This document shows, in pieces, positions 36,805-46,929 of a stretch of 64,000 nt of DNA. Made by a program: the position numbers and the translations under genes. Under the pieces are notes generated by a model that was not told the DNA's origin, did not search any database, and saw only the letters and a program-made list of their open reading frames with translations. The stretch lies in assembly GCA_018398575.1 (NCBI GenBank), contig JAGTXZ010000021.1, positions 1,674,001 to 1,738,000 on the forward strand. Direction: 5' to 3'. The stretch comes from Ampelomyces quisqualis (lineage: Eukaryota > Ascomycota > Dothideomycetes > Pleosporales > Phaeosphaeriaceae). The stretch's first letter is position 1; each line of letters begins with the position of its first letter.

Positions 36805-38892
36805 TGCGTTATATTAAGGCTAACCTAACAGCATCTACGCGTTATACTAGTAAAAGTATATTAAGTTATTATAACATTTGCTACGCCTACTATTTACAAC
36901 TACTTAATAACACTTTATTTCTTTTTTGTACTATTACACTAACTTATTACACTTGTCTAGTTTTAGTTACTATTCTTCTTTAGTTAAAGCAATTATGTTA
37001 AGTATGTTACCTTTAATTGTAATATTGTAGGCTTATGTTAAAAATTCTTTCTATACGTCTTCTGCTATAATACTCTAGCTACTTCTATAGTTCTTAAACT
37101 ATAGCTGTTTATCTGCCTTCTAAAAGTATTCTTGTGTAAGTTTATCTATATATATGTACTCTTTTAGCAAAATATCTTTTACCTTACCTAATACTTTACG
37201 TATACGTATATAGACAGTACTTTATATAAGTTATTATATGTTATATTACGTTTAGACCTACTTATATTATTAGTGTCTTTGTATAGAACTTTCTCTTTCT
37301 CTCTAACGTTCTTCTCTATATTCTTTTCTATTAAGTAGTTTACCTTCTTCTTCTCTTTGTTATTATAATTGTCTATAAGCGCATTATAGCAATCTTACTT
37401 CTCTTTTATACAGTTAGCTAGGATATTATCTATGTTGTTGTTATAGGTATCCTTTAGCACTAAAACGTTAGCCTTGTTATTCTCTTGTTAGTTTGTGTAT
37501 ATAGCAATATCCTGTTATATATTATTCTATATAAGAATTTGTTAAATGCCTTCTAGGTTCTTTTATTTTTTGCAAATAGTATTAAACTAGTCTGCTTTCT
37601 ATTAGCTAATACTATATGTAGAACTTGCAACATACCTTCTACAGTGTATCTATAGAAGGGTATAGTTTTCCTAGTGCTGTTGTTATTAAATTTCTTTATT
37701 ACGTTAAATGTAACTAAGCCTATTAGTGCTAGTATATTTGCACTTAGTTTATTAAACTTCTCTTAATTCTTAGTTATTGCAGCAATACTCTATTTCCTGT
37801 TATTATAGAATAACTATGCTATTACTGCTGCAAGACTAGGGTTTAAAAATCTAGTAGATTTAGGCTGTCTTTAGTTAGCTAGTATAGCTGTTTTAGAGGT
37901 GTACTTGCGTTCTTTAGGTCTTGTATTAGGTAAATAAAATCTTTAAGCAGTTTGCTAGGCTTAAGAACCTATCTATTTAAGTAGTTTAATATATAAGTAC
38001 TAGTAATTTCTAGTTGTTCTTACCTTATTACGTAGGTCTGTAAGTTACTATATATATCTAGTATCTAGGCGCCTACTGTTAGCTACTATTCTTAGTAGGC
38101 TGCAATAGTACTTATATAGCAGGCAGCTTCTTTATATAGTGTTAAGCTAACATATAATTAAACTAATAATAGCAGAGTATTTTATACTTCTATCTAAGCG
38201 TCTAGTAGCATTTAGGCGTATATATGCCTGTGTGCATTAAGCTATAGTATTATTACTATACTATATAGCGTCTTTCTATTATTAGTAAGTAGTTGCGTTA
38301 CTAGGATAACTCTTGCCTTCTCTAGTATAGTCTTGTTTTCTAGTAATACACTTTCCTTTACTTAACGTTTTTCTTTCCTCTATAGCAGTAACCTAAATAG
38401 GTTTATACTAGATAAGAAGAGTTGCAACTCTGTAACAGTTAAAACTACTTATTTATGTATAGTAAGGCATCTTCCTACAATATAATAGCCTTAAGTCTAA
38501 TAGTAGTTCTCTTTTAACTACTAATGTTTTCTATATATTAGTTCTATAGGTTTTTAGTTTGTGTTAGCTTGTTATGCTTATGCTACTACTACGTCTAAAT
38601 TTCTTTTATTAACAAGCAAGTAAGGCTACAGATCTAGAAGTGTATAGTATTTAATCTCTAGGCTATCTTATTAGGTAACTTTTTAGTTAGGCTAGTGTAG
38701 CAGTTAGTTATACGTCTGTTTTAACTCTAGAGTTAAAGCTTAAAAATAGTAGCGTTAGAGTTTAGACAGTTTTTAGTCTCTGCAGCGTCTTAGTTTTTAG
38801 TATGTTAGTTCTAGAGTTACATCTCTTAGAAGGCTAACCTTTGCACTATTATCTGTTAGCGCTTGTTTTAGCGCTTGTTTAGACAGAGACAT
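36805..38892 (-). pseudogene. Unassigned gene of element X (right-arm copy)
   Basis: Minus-strand copy of 28560-30650. ATG is at 38892 and the N-terminus reads MSLSKQALKQALTDNSAK followed by VSLLRDVTLELTY before the first stop. The first half stays in one frame with TAA/TAG only; parts of the second half read well in another frame. Its 3' end runs up to the right end of hAT copy B, so the natural C-terminus may be missing. Function unknown. Confidence 0.5.
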
Positions 38893-39129
38893 AGTATGCT
38901 ACTAACATTACTTAAATTTACTACTTAGTGCAGAGTATACAGAGTAAGCGCTTACTCTTTAAATATTAGAGAACTATTAGTAAGAGTAGCAGAAGTAAGC
39001 AATATATGTAGTGCAACAGAGTTTTTACTTTACAGGTATAAGTAGGGTTTTTATAACACATATAGTCTAATATTGCCTTAAATTCTGCTAGAGTATAGTA
39101 GTTAAGCTATTTAATTAGATAGCCTCTTA

Positions 39130-39350
39130 TCCTTAACTACGTGCTAGCGTACATAATAGTTGTCTACTGTTAGCATAAATAGTAGTGCGCGCAATATAAG
39201 TAATTAGGTACTTTTCTATCTTTAACTAAATGTTAGCGTATACAATAGTTATCTACTATTAGCATAAATAGTAGTGCGCGTAATATAGGCAATTAAGTAC
39301 CTTTCTGTCTTTAACTAAATGTTAGCGTATATAACAGTTGTCTACTATTA
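39130..39350. repeat. Minisatellite TR2, right arm, part 1
   Basis: About two and a half 90-bp units of the array also seen at 27945-28335. It is interrupted at 39350 by gypsy-2 and continues at 46385. Confidence 0.8.
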
Positions 39351-39632
39351 TATAAGAATGTTACAGTGTAGAGCTATTAGTCGCGTAGTAATGCGCCTCC
39401 GCTACTATAACACTACTCTAGCTATTACACGTGTAGAATGCGCACAGCTGCCCTAGCGTCTTAACAGCGCTACGCTAGCGCAGACCTAGTATATTCTAGT
39501 TGTAAAGATACGCGTCTAGTTATATCTACAAAAGGGTAGTTCTACACTAAAGCTGCAGAACAGGAATTAACTTACTTCTACCTATACTACTATTGTTATC
39601 TTGTAACTTTGCTGCTATACAAACCTCTTACA
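39351..39632 (+). repeat. gypsy-2 left LTR (282 bp)
   Basis: Starts TATAAGAATGTTACAG (original TG inferred from the other LTR) and ends CTCTTACA. Matches 46103-46384 with scattered transitions. Confidence 0.93.
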
Positions 39633-39659
39633 GTTTTAATTTCTCTACCTTGCAAAAGA

Positions 39660-40800
39660 ATAGTAGCCTAGTTACCTAATAACAATAGATTAGAATCTAC
39701 CTCTAAGCCTACTAGCTAACCTATTAAGGGAAAACACCTCTAATAAGGAATTAATACTTAGCCTAGGCAAACGCTTAGCGCAGCTAAAGCGCTAGCGCTA
39801 AGAGCTTAAGAAGTAAGCTAAGATTTAGACTCTAGAAGAGGAAGTACACTAATAGAAGCAATTATTAGTAGGTAAACAGCCTCTTCTTTCTTTTAAACAG
39901 CTCTTGGGCGCTCTAAATAAACTAGATCTACTAACCTCTCTAGTTAGACGCAACACGTTTCTACTAGCGCAACGCCTTTAACTTAACCTATTAGCGCTAC
40001 TAGAGCGCGGGCCAAAGATTAAGAAAATTCCTGTCTTTAAAGGCAAGAGAATTAGAGAGTATTAGGACTTTAAGGCTAGGCTATCTATTACCTTTTAATT
40101 AAATTCTTTAGCCTTCTAGCTTAAGAACTAAAAGATTGCCTTTACTCTCTAGTACCTACAAACTACGTTTTAACAGATATAGATATAGAGGAAATAGAAA
40201 GACAATAGCAAAACGCTAGCGTAGCGTAACATAATGTCTTTTTTACTTAATTAGATTAAGAGCTCTATAAATAGAGAGCTTTAAGTTACTATGCAGTATT
40301 AAAAGGTATCTTAAAAGAATAGCTAAACAGTAAACAAATTTGCAGCCTATTTATCTACTTTAAAAAATTAGGTAAATCTCTCTTATAAGCAGAAACACCT
40401 AGTAATACACTTGTACAGCAAACTCTACCTAGAGATTAGAGTAGCCTTCTCTAACTACACTAAGTTTCTTACTACCTGCAGAGAACTTGTTAAACGCGCT
40501 GTAACGCTAGAAGATAACTTACGCTATAGTAGTAGTATACTATTACTATACTATTGCACACACAGAACGCTTAGTACAGGAAAAACTTTACAGCCTAAAC
40601 TAGACGCAACAGCTCTACAACGTTGTGTTACTAGCACTACAAACCTAAGCCTAAAGCTAACTAACGCCTACTACTATTATAGCAAGATAGGCTATTAGGC
40701 TAGAGAGTGTAGATTAAGGCTTAACAGCTCTTTTTCTGTTACTAGTTTAAACGCAATACAAATAAAAAACAAGCAGGCCTAAAAGAAGCCTTCTTCTTAA
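39660..40800 (+). pseudogene. Gag of gypsy-2 (degenerate)
   Basis: Plus-strand gag-like protein with TAA/TAG interruptions. An early coiled-coil segment rich in K/Q/E is followed by a gag core (IPVFKGKRIREY, then NKFAAYLSTLKN). A 95-codon stretch at 40411-40698 is uninterrupted and contains the gag C-terminal part (YTKFLTTCRELVKRAVTLED). It leads into a zinc knuckle remnant, YYYYSKIGY-ARECR, at about 40665-40715, in which cysteines and the histidine have mutated to tyrosine. Protein family clear, copy dead. Confidence 0.75.
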
Positions 40801-40829
40801 CAGCCTAAGTTCTACTAAAACAAGAGAAT

Positions 40830-43800
40830 TGTATTAAAGTACTTAGGACGCTACGTAACAACAGCGCTGCGTAGCCTACACAAATCCTAATTAACTATAG
40901 TACAGAACTTAGCACTATTAACAAGAGAGTTACCTTACTTAAGGATCTCTCTTGTATTAATAGTGCTGCGCTACTAACTATCTACTTGCCTAACTTAAGC
41001 ACTATACCTAGCTTCTACGCTTATTAAGCTTATCTAACAATAAAGAATAACTAGAGCGTAACTAAGTCCTTTACTACTATCCTATACAAGATTACTAATA
41101 TAGCACAACCTGTTATTTTAGGTCTACTAAGCCTAAAAGAAGGGCGTGTTGTTATTAACTGCAAGTTAAAGTAGTAGCGCTACAAGCTTAACACTAATAT
41201 AATAAGGGTTAAAGACGCAAAAACCTTTGCAGGATCTTTTTACAACAAGCTAAGCGTGTACGCAGTTCTAGTAAGCAGTCTACAATTCTTCTTTACTAAA
41301 TGCCTATTGTAGCCTATTAAACTTAAGGATTTTAAAGACGTTGCAAACAGTAACACTACTAACGCGCTACTGCAGCACTATAGAGGCAACTACGCTATTA
41401 AGTTAGAAAAAGAAACTATAGCTCTATATAGGCTGCTCTATAACCTCTTACTAAAGAAGCTAAGTATACTACGCGACTACTTAGCAACAGCGCAAAGCCT
41501 AGGCTAGATCTAAGAAAGCATAAGCCCTGCAGGAGCACCTATTCTATTTATACTTAAAAAAGATAGAACGCTACGCCTTTGCGTAGATTATTAAGGCCTT
41601 AATTAAGTTACTAAGAAGAACAGACTAGCTCTTCTCTTAATTAGAAAAACTCTTAATTAGCTCTATAGATTAGTAAAGTTTACTAAGCTTAATCTTAAGA
41701 ACGCGTATTACTAGATTAGAATCCAGCAAGGCAATAAGTAGAAGACAGCGTTTTGCACGCAATACAGCTACTTTAAGTACATAGTTATGCCCTTTAGGCT
41801 AACTAACGCGCCTGCTACGTTCTAGGAGTATATTAACAGAGCCTTAGCCCTGTATTTAGATATCTTTTACATTATCTATCTTAATAATATCCTAATCTTT
41901 TCTTAAAAGAGAAAGGATTATTAGAAACAGGTAAGAAAAGTACTTGCCAAGCTAAGAGAATATAGTCTTTTTGTTAACTTAAAAAAGTGTACCTTTGCTA
42001 CTAACTAAGTTAAGTTCCTAGGGTTTATTATGCGCCTTAATAGCGTTACAATAGATTTAGAACAGGTTTACGCAGTTATTAATTAGCTTACGCTAACATT
42101 CTTTAAGAATATTTAAGTCTTTCTAGGCTTTGCAAACTTCTATTAACGCTTTATATAGAGTTTCTCTGTTATTATTAGCCTAATTACTAATCTCCTAAAA
42201 GGATTAGTTTAAGAGAAGAAGTCTAGTTCTTTTAACTAGCCTAACGCTATAGAGAAAGCAAAGCGCTAGCTATGCAACAAGTTTACAACTACGCTTGTCC
42301 TACAGCACTACAATTATATACTTCTATCTAAGTTAGAAACTAATGCCTCTATTTAGAGAGTAGCAGGCATCTTCTTCTAACTCTATGCAAATAGGAACTA
42401 GTACTCTATAGCCTTCTAGTTAAGAAAGCTTTTGCCTGCAGAAAGGAACTACTACATATACAACCTAGAGCTCCTTGCTATTGTTACAGTAGTACAGCAC
42501 TAGCGTTACTACGTTAAGAGGCTAGTAATTTAGTTAGAAATATAGACAGACTATAACAACCTACGCGGCTTTATAGGCACGTTAACTCTATCTAAGAGAT
42601 AGGCTAGCTAGGCAATAAAGCTAGCTGCTTACAACTTTAAGATTAAGTATTAGTCTAGAAAGACAAATCCTGCAAACAGGCCTTTAAGGCAACTTGTAGA
42701 CAACAGTAATACGCTAGATATTTAACTATTAGACATGTTACTAGCACTGTAAAAGAAGTTGCAGCTAGCAGAAACCTAAGCTAAGCTACCTAGTAAAGAG
42801 CTAGCGTTAGTAAAAAGCTAGATAATAGCTTAACAGTAAGTAGGCACTCTACATCTTAGTAAAGATGTTTCTATAAGCCTAGCGCACAGCGTTAAGGCAA
42901 CAGCTACAAGCTATAGCCCTAATTAGGAGAACTCTAAGAGCAGACTAGTAATAACCTACAAGGTTACGCAGTTACAAAGCCTAACGCATAGCGTTAAAGC
43001 AACAGCTAAAAGCTACAGCCTTAATTAGAAGATTCCTAAGAGTAGACTAGTAATAGCCTAAAGGGTTACGCAGTTACAAGCAAGAGCTGCAGCCTTAGAG
43101 AGGTTAGCTTCTAAAGAACTCTCTAAGTTCTTTTTTAAGATCTGTGTACAAGTATAACAAAATAACCTAGAAGCAGTTGTAATACGCAGGGACGTTAAAT
43201 CCCTAGCGTCTGCCTGTTAAGGTAACAGCAAACGCCTAAGGCACTAAAAGCTTAACGCTTTAGGCAGCCTTTAGTTTAAAGACTAATTATATATTCTACT
43301 AAAACTAGCTTGTAGAGCTAAGCTCCTTAAGCTGTATTACAATAATCTACTTGCTAGCTATTTTAGGCAGGCTAAAACGCTTAAGCTTATAGCCTAATAC
43401 TACTATTAGCCTAGGCTTAAGAAAGAGCTTAAGAAGTATATTAACTCTTGCTTAGTATGCTAAGGCACAAAGTTGCTTAAGCAGCGCCCTACTAGCGTGT
43501 TAAACGCGCTTCCCTAACCTTAGAGACTATAGCAAGAAATTACAATAGATTTTGTTATAGGCCTACTGCCTACTAAGTGCTATAGCGTTATGTATAACGC
43601 AATACTTATTGTAGTTAACAGGTACACAAAAATAGCTAAGTATATCCCTATACAAAAAACAGTTACTGCCTTACAATTAGCAGATCTGTTCTTAGAACAC
43701 GTTGTACAATTCTTTGGCTTGCCTAAAGGTATTATATTAGATTAAAGAAGTGTCTTTACTTCTTAGTTCTAAGTAGACTTCTACTTTGTAGCAAAGGTAA

Positions 43801-44660
43801 AGCGCTAGCTTAGCACTGCCTTCTATCTGTAAACAGACAGCTAAACAAAGCGTTAAAATTAAACACTAGAGTAATACTTAAGGGCTTTTGTAAGCAATTA
43901 ACCTAATAATTAAGTACACTTTTTGTTACTAGCAGAGTTTACATATAATAATACTAGACAGGCTATATTAGAAGTATCTCTATTCTTCGCCTACTACAGG
44001 TTCTACCTGCGCCTTAACTGCAAGCTAACAGCGCCTACTAAAGTTCTTAGCATTAAAGAAAGGTTGCAGAAGCTTATACAAACTTAGGACACTTTAGCTA
44101 ATTACTAGAATAAAAGTTTATAATACTAGAAACAATATTACAACACAAAACATAGGCTCTAAGAGTTTAAACTAGAGGATATAGTTCTCTTATTAACAAA
44201 GTATCTGCGCCTATACAGCGCTAGCAGAAAGCTGTTGCTGCGCTAGATAGGCCTCTTTCTAGTAGAAGAGCAAATTAGCTTACAAGCTTTTAGGATCTTA
44301 CTCTTATTCTATATAAGACTCTACCTAGTATTCTACACCTCCTTGCTCTAGCTGTTTGTAGCTAGAAAGAAAGAAAAGTTAACCTTACCTAGGCCTGTTA
44401 ATCTAGACAATAGTAAAGAGCTGTAATAACACTATAAGGTTAAAGCTGTGTTAGTAAAGAGGCGCAACAAGCGTTTAGTAAATTACCTAGTAAAATAAAA
44501 AGGCTAGCCCTTAGAATATAACAAATAGGTTAATTAAAAAGACGTAGACAAATTACTTATAGAGAAGTATAACTAGAGAAAAGATTAATTACTTATACAA
44601 TTAATATACAAAAAAAAAAAAGAGAGAAAGAAAAACAAAAAGAAAAAAAAAAAATATAGG
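40830..44660 (+). pseudogene. Pol of gypsy-2: protease, RT, RNase H, integrase, chromodomain (degenerate)
   Basis: A protease motif remnant, CINSAALLTI, is at about 40950 (a DSGA-type motif expected). RT runs about 41450-42050: LREYLATAQSLG, SPAGAPILFILKKD, LRLCVDYQGLNQ after read-through, VMPFRLTNAPATF, and YLNNILIFS at about 41878 where YLDD is expected. RNase H follows to 42640 (NYYIYNLELLAIVT). Integrase at about 43300-44070 has a finger remnant (YINSCLVCQGTKLL), ITIDFVIGLLPT, IILDQRSVFTSQF after read-through, and a DDE glutamate region near 43860. A chromodomain is at about 44440-44590 (VLVKRRNKRLVNYLVK, DVDKLLIEKY), and a lysine-rich tail coded by an A-rich run is at 44600-44660. Very recognisable chromovirus pol. 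Confidence 0.9.
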
Positions 44661-44828
44661 AAAATAAAGGCGCCTTACTAACGCACTGCTAGTGCCCTAG
44701 TAGCGCAGCTAAGCACAACTACTAGCTTAGCCTAGGAACTTATTATTATCCTTATTAGCCTTATAGAAGCTTAGAGAGCCTAGTAAATTATTACTAAGCC
44801 CTCTATCCTCTACCTCTTCCTACTATTC

Positions 44829-45065
44829 TTAAAAAATAACATTACCTAACTCTAATAGAACCTTGCTTTTTGCTAACGCTGTCGCAGCGCGCACTAGGTA
44901 ACCTAACAAGTCTAAGCCCTTAACGCGCTTAGACGCAGGCTCTTTAGCAGGACTAGCTAAAGCTAGGCGCTTCTTAAGCTTAGGCTTAGGCTTAGGTTTA
45001 GCCTTAGGCTTAGCCTTAGCCTTAGCTTTAGCCTTGCCCTTACCCTTCTTCTTAGAAGGAGGCAC
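44829..45065 (-). CDS. Antisense lysine/alanine/proline-rich reading frame in gypsy-2
   Basis: An uninterrupted minus-strand frame of 78 codons between pol and the right LTR. It opens at a GTG, so a true start is not shown; upstream the same frame continues past one TAG into an acidic/valine run to about 45130. It encodes KKKGKGKAKAKAKAKPKAK and further K/P/A repeats, then RVKGLDLLGYLVRAATALAK and a hydrophobic end. The repeats arise from an 'aaggct/aagcct' array. It may stay open only because this codon set offers no mutable YCR sites, or it may mark a real antisense gene. A similar basic antisense tail occurs in the unrelated hAT elements. Confidence 0.35.
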   Translation of the reverse strand: MPPSKKKGKGKAKAKAKAKPKAKPKPKPKLKKRLALASPAKEPASKRVKGLDLLGYLVRAATALAKSKVLLELGNVIF

Positions 45066-45289
45066 AGGGCTAGGGCTCTTCTAGGGAGAGATTTTATCTC
45101 TATTTCTACCTCTACTACTACTACTACTCTTAGACTTAGGCTTAGACCTAAAGAAGAACTCCTTTCTTTCTATATTAAGGTTAGAGTTAGACTACGCGTT
45201 AGCCTTGCTAAGAGAGAAGAGGTTAGCCTAGACGCTGTTAGAACGCTAGCGCAGTAACTGCAAGAAATAAGAAAAATAACTTACCTAAG

Positions 45290-45640
45290 CCTATAGCAGG
45301 TTAAGGATACCTTTTACTGTAGTAGACAGGTAGTTAGTTGCCTTAACCTGCAGAATCTAGATCTTGTTACCCTTAGGCTAATAACAACTCTTATACTTAA
45401 CTTCTATGCGCAGAAAAAGCTCTACTAAGCTAGTCTACTAGTGCAGCAACGTCTTTTACGCGGCAACTACAATAGAATTAGGCTCCTCTTTAGCAGTAAG
45501 GCGCTGCTGCTGCTAGTAGATAGTATTCTAGCCCTTAACAAAATTAGTAGAGACCTTAGAGCAGAGCTTTTACTTGCCCTAGCAAGAGCTACAGCGCAGG
45601 CTACTAACTATAAGGTTACAATAGGTGCTAGTAAGCCTTA
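45290..45640 (+). pseudogene. Unassigned plus-strand reading frame between pol and 3' LTR of gypsy-2
   Basis: One frame of about 115 codons, broken only by one TAA near 45427 and a TAG at its start, ends at TAA near 45640. It includes DLVTLRLITTLILNFYAQKK, then NYNRIRLLFSSKALLLLVDS and LRAELLLALARATAQATN. Leucine-rich and helical, no recognised domain. Sits where some gypsy elements have an extra gene, but I see no signal peptide or membrane segment that would support an envelope protein. Confidence 0.35.
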
Positions 45641-46085
45641 AGCTTTTAGCGCAGTAGAAGCAAATTAAAATTGCTAACTTAACATTAGAGACGCTACTGT
45701 AGCAGGCAATAAGCGTAGCCTAAGTACTAGGTTAGTAATATTGCAACGCTAGCGTTACACTACTTATAGAGATAGTAGAAGTAGTAGGCAGGGCAGGCGT
45801 AGTACTTATAATAATTAATATAAGTGCAACAGAGTTGTAATAGCGTAGAGTAGGTAGATAGTGTAGTAGCAGAATAATATAGTTATTACTAAAAGAACAG
45901 AAGAGATTACACACACAAAGTTTTGCTATATTTCTACTATTACTATAGCTACTAGCTGCCTCTTAGATTTACCTAGAGTTTTAGTCTTAGTATAACAACA
46001 GCCTTATAGCAAACAGCTCTATAACAATAATATTAGGCACGCGCTAGCAAACCTAACGTTATTAAATTACTAGAACAGTAATTCT

Positions 46086-46101
46086 AGAGAAAAAGAAATA
46101 A
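46086..46101 (+). promoter_or_regulatory. Candidate polypurine tract of gypsy-2
   Basis: The run agagaaaaagaaataa ends one base before the right LTR. Position and composition fit the plus-strand primer site. Confidence 0.5.
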
Positions 46102-46102
46102 T

Positions 46103-46384
46103 TGTAAGGATATTACAGCGTAGAGCTGTTAGTTGCGCAGTAATGCGCCTGCGCTACTATAACGCTACTTTAGCTATTACACGCGTAGAATGCGCATAGC
46201 TGCCCTAGCGTCTTAACAGCGCTAAGCTAGCGCAGACCTAGTATATTCTAGTTATAAGGATACGCGTCTAGTTATATCTACAAAAGGGCAGTTCTGTACT
46301 AAAGCTATAGAACAGGAATTAACTTACTTCTACCTATACTACTATTGTTATCTTGTAACTTTGCTGCTATACAAACCTCTTACA
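46103..46384 (+). repeat. gypsy-2 right LTR (282 bp)
   Basis: Begins TGTAAGGATATTACAG and ends CTCTTACA. Same length as the left LTR. Confidence 0.93.
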
Positions 46385-46795
46385 TGTTAGTATAAATAGT
46401 AGTGCGCGTAATACAAGTAATTAGGTACTTTCTTATCTTTAACTAAATATTAGCGTACATAATAGTTGTCTACTATTAGCACAAATAGTAGTGTGCGCAA
46501 TACAGGCAATTAGGTGCTCTTCTGTTCTTAACTAAATATTAGTGTACACAATAGTTATTTACTGTTAGCATAAATAGTAGTGCGCGTAATACAGGTAATT
46601 AGGTGCCCTTTTGTTTTTAACTAAATGTTAGCGTATACAATAGTTGTCTACTATTAGCACAAATAGTAGTGCGCGCAATACAGGTAATTAGGTACCTTTT
46701 TATTCTTAACTAAATATTAGCGTATATAATAGTTATCTACTATTAGTATAAATAGTTATGCGCACAATATAGGCAATTTAGTAGCCTTACACATA
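46385..46795. repeat. Minisatellite TR2, right arm, part 2
   Basis: Four to five further 90-bp units after gypsy-2, each with a 'tagttgtctactattagc' type core. Together with part 1 the right arm has more units than the left arm (about six to seven against four). Confidence 0.8.
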
Positions 46796-46929
46796 GAAAA
46801 CTATTTACCTAGTAAGTTATTAGTACAGATCTAGTATACTACTATACTAGTTATATTTGTAGTTTAATTGTAAATAACGCCTAGTATATCTTTAATATAA
46901 CTGTCTTTTGTAATGCGCTGTACTAGCGT

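Larger units (their letters stand above)
39351..46384 (+). mobile_element. Full-length Ty3/gypsy chromovirus gypsy-2 (7,034 bp)
   Basis: Two 282-bp LTRs flank gag and pol. The bases before the left LTR are TATTA and after the right LTR TGTTA, a 5-bp duplication with one transition. It inserted inside minisatellite TR2. It differs from gypsy-1 in LTR, gag and protease layout, so it is a separate family. It is less mutated than the surrounding element X genes, and long stretches of pol are readable. It is inactivated by TAA/TAG. Confidence 0.93.

Noticed and set aside
44600..44660. Poly(A) tail of a retrotransposed transcript
   Set aside because: The A-rich run is in frame with gypsy-2 pol and encodes a lysine-rich tail after the chromodomain; the element continues to its LTR beyond it.
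45732..45914. 60-codon minus-strand frame in the gypsy-2 3' region
   Set aside because: Short, low-complexity and without motif; no support from another copy.
39351..46384. Envelope gene in gypsy-2
   Set aside because: The 3' reading frames show no signal peptide, glycosylation pattern or membrane anchor; the call would be unsupported.
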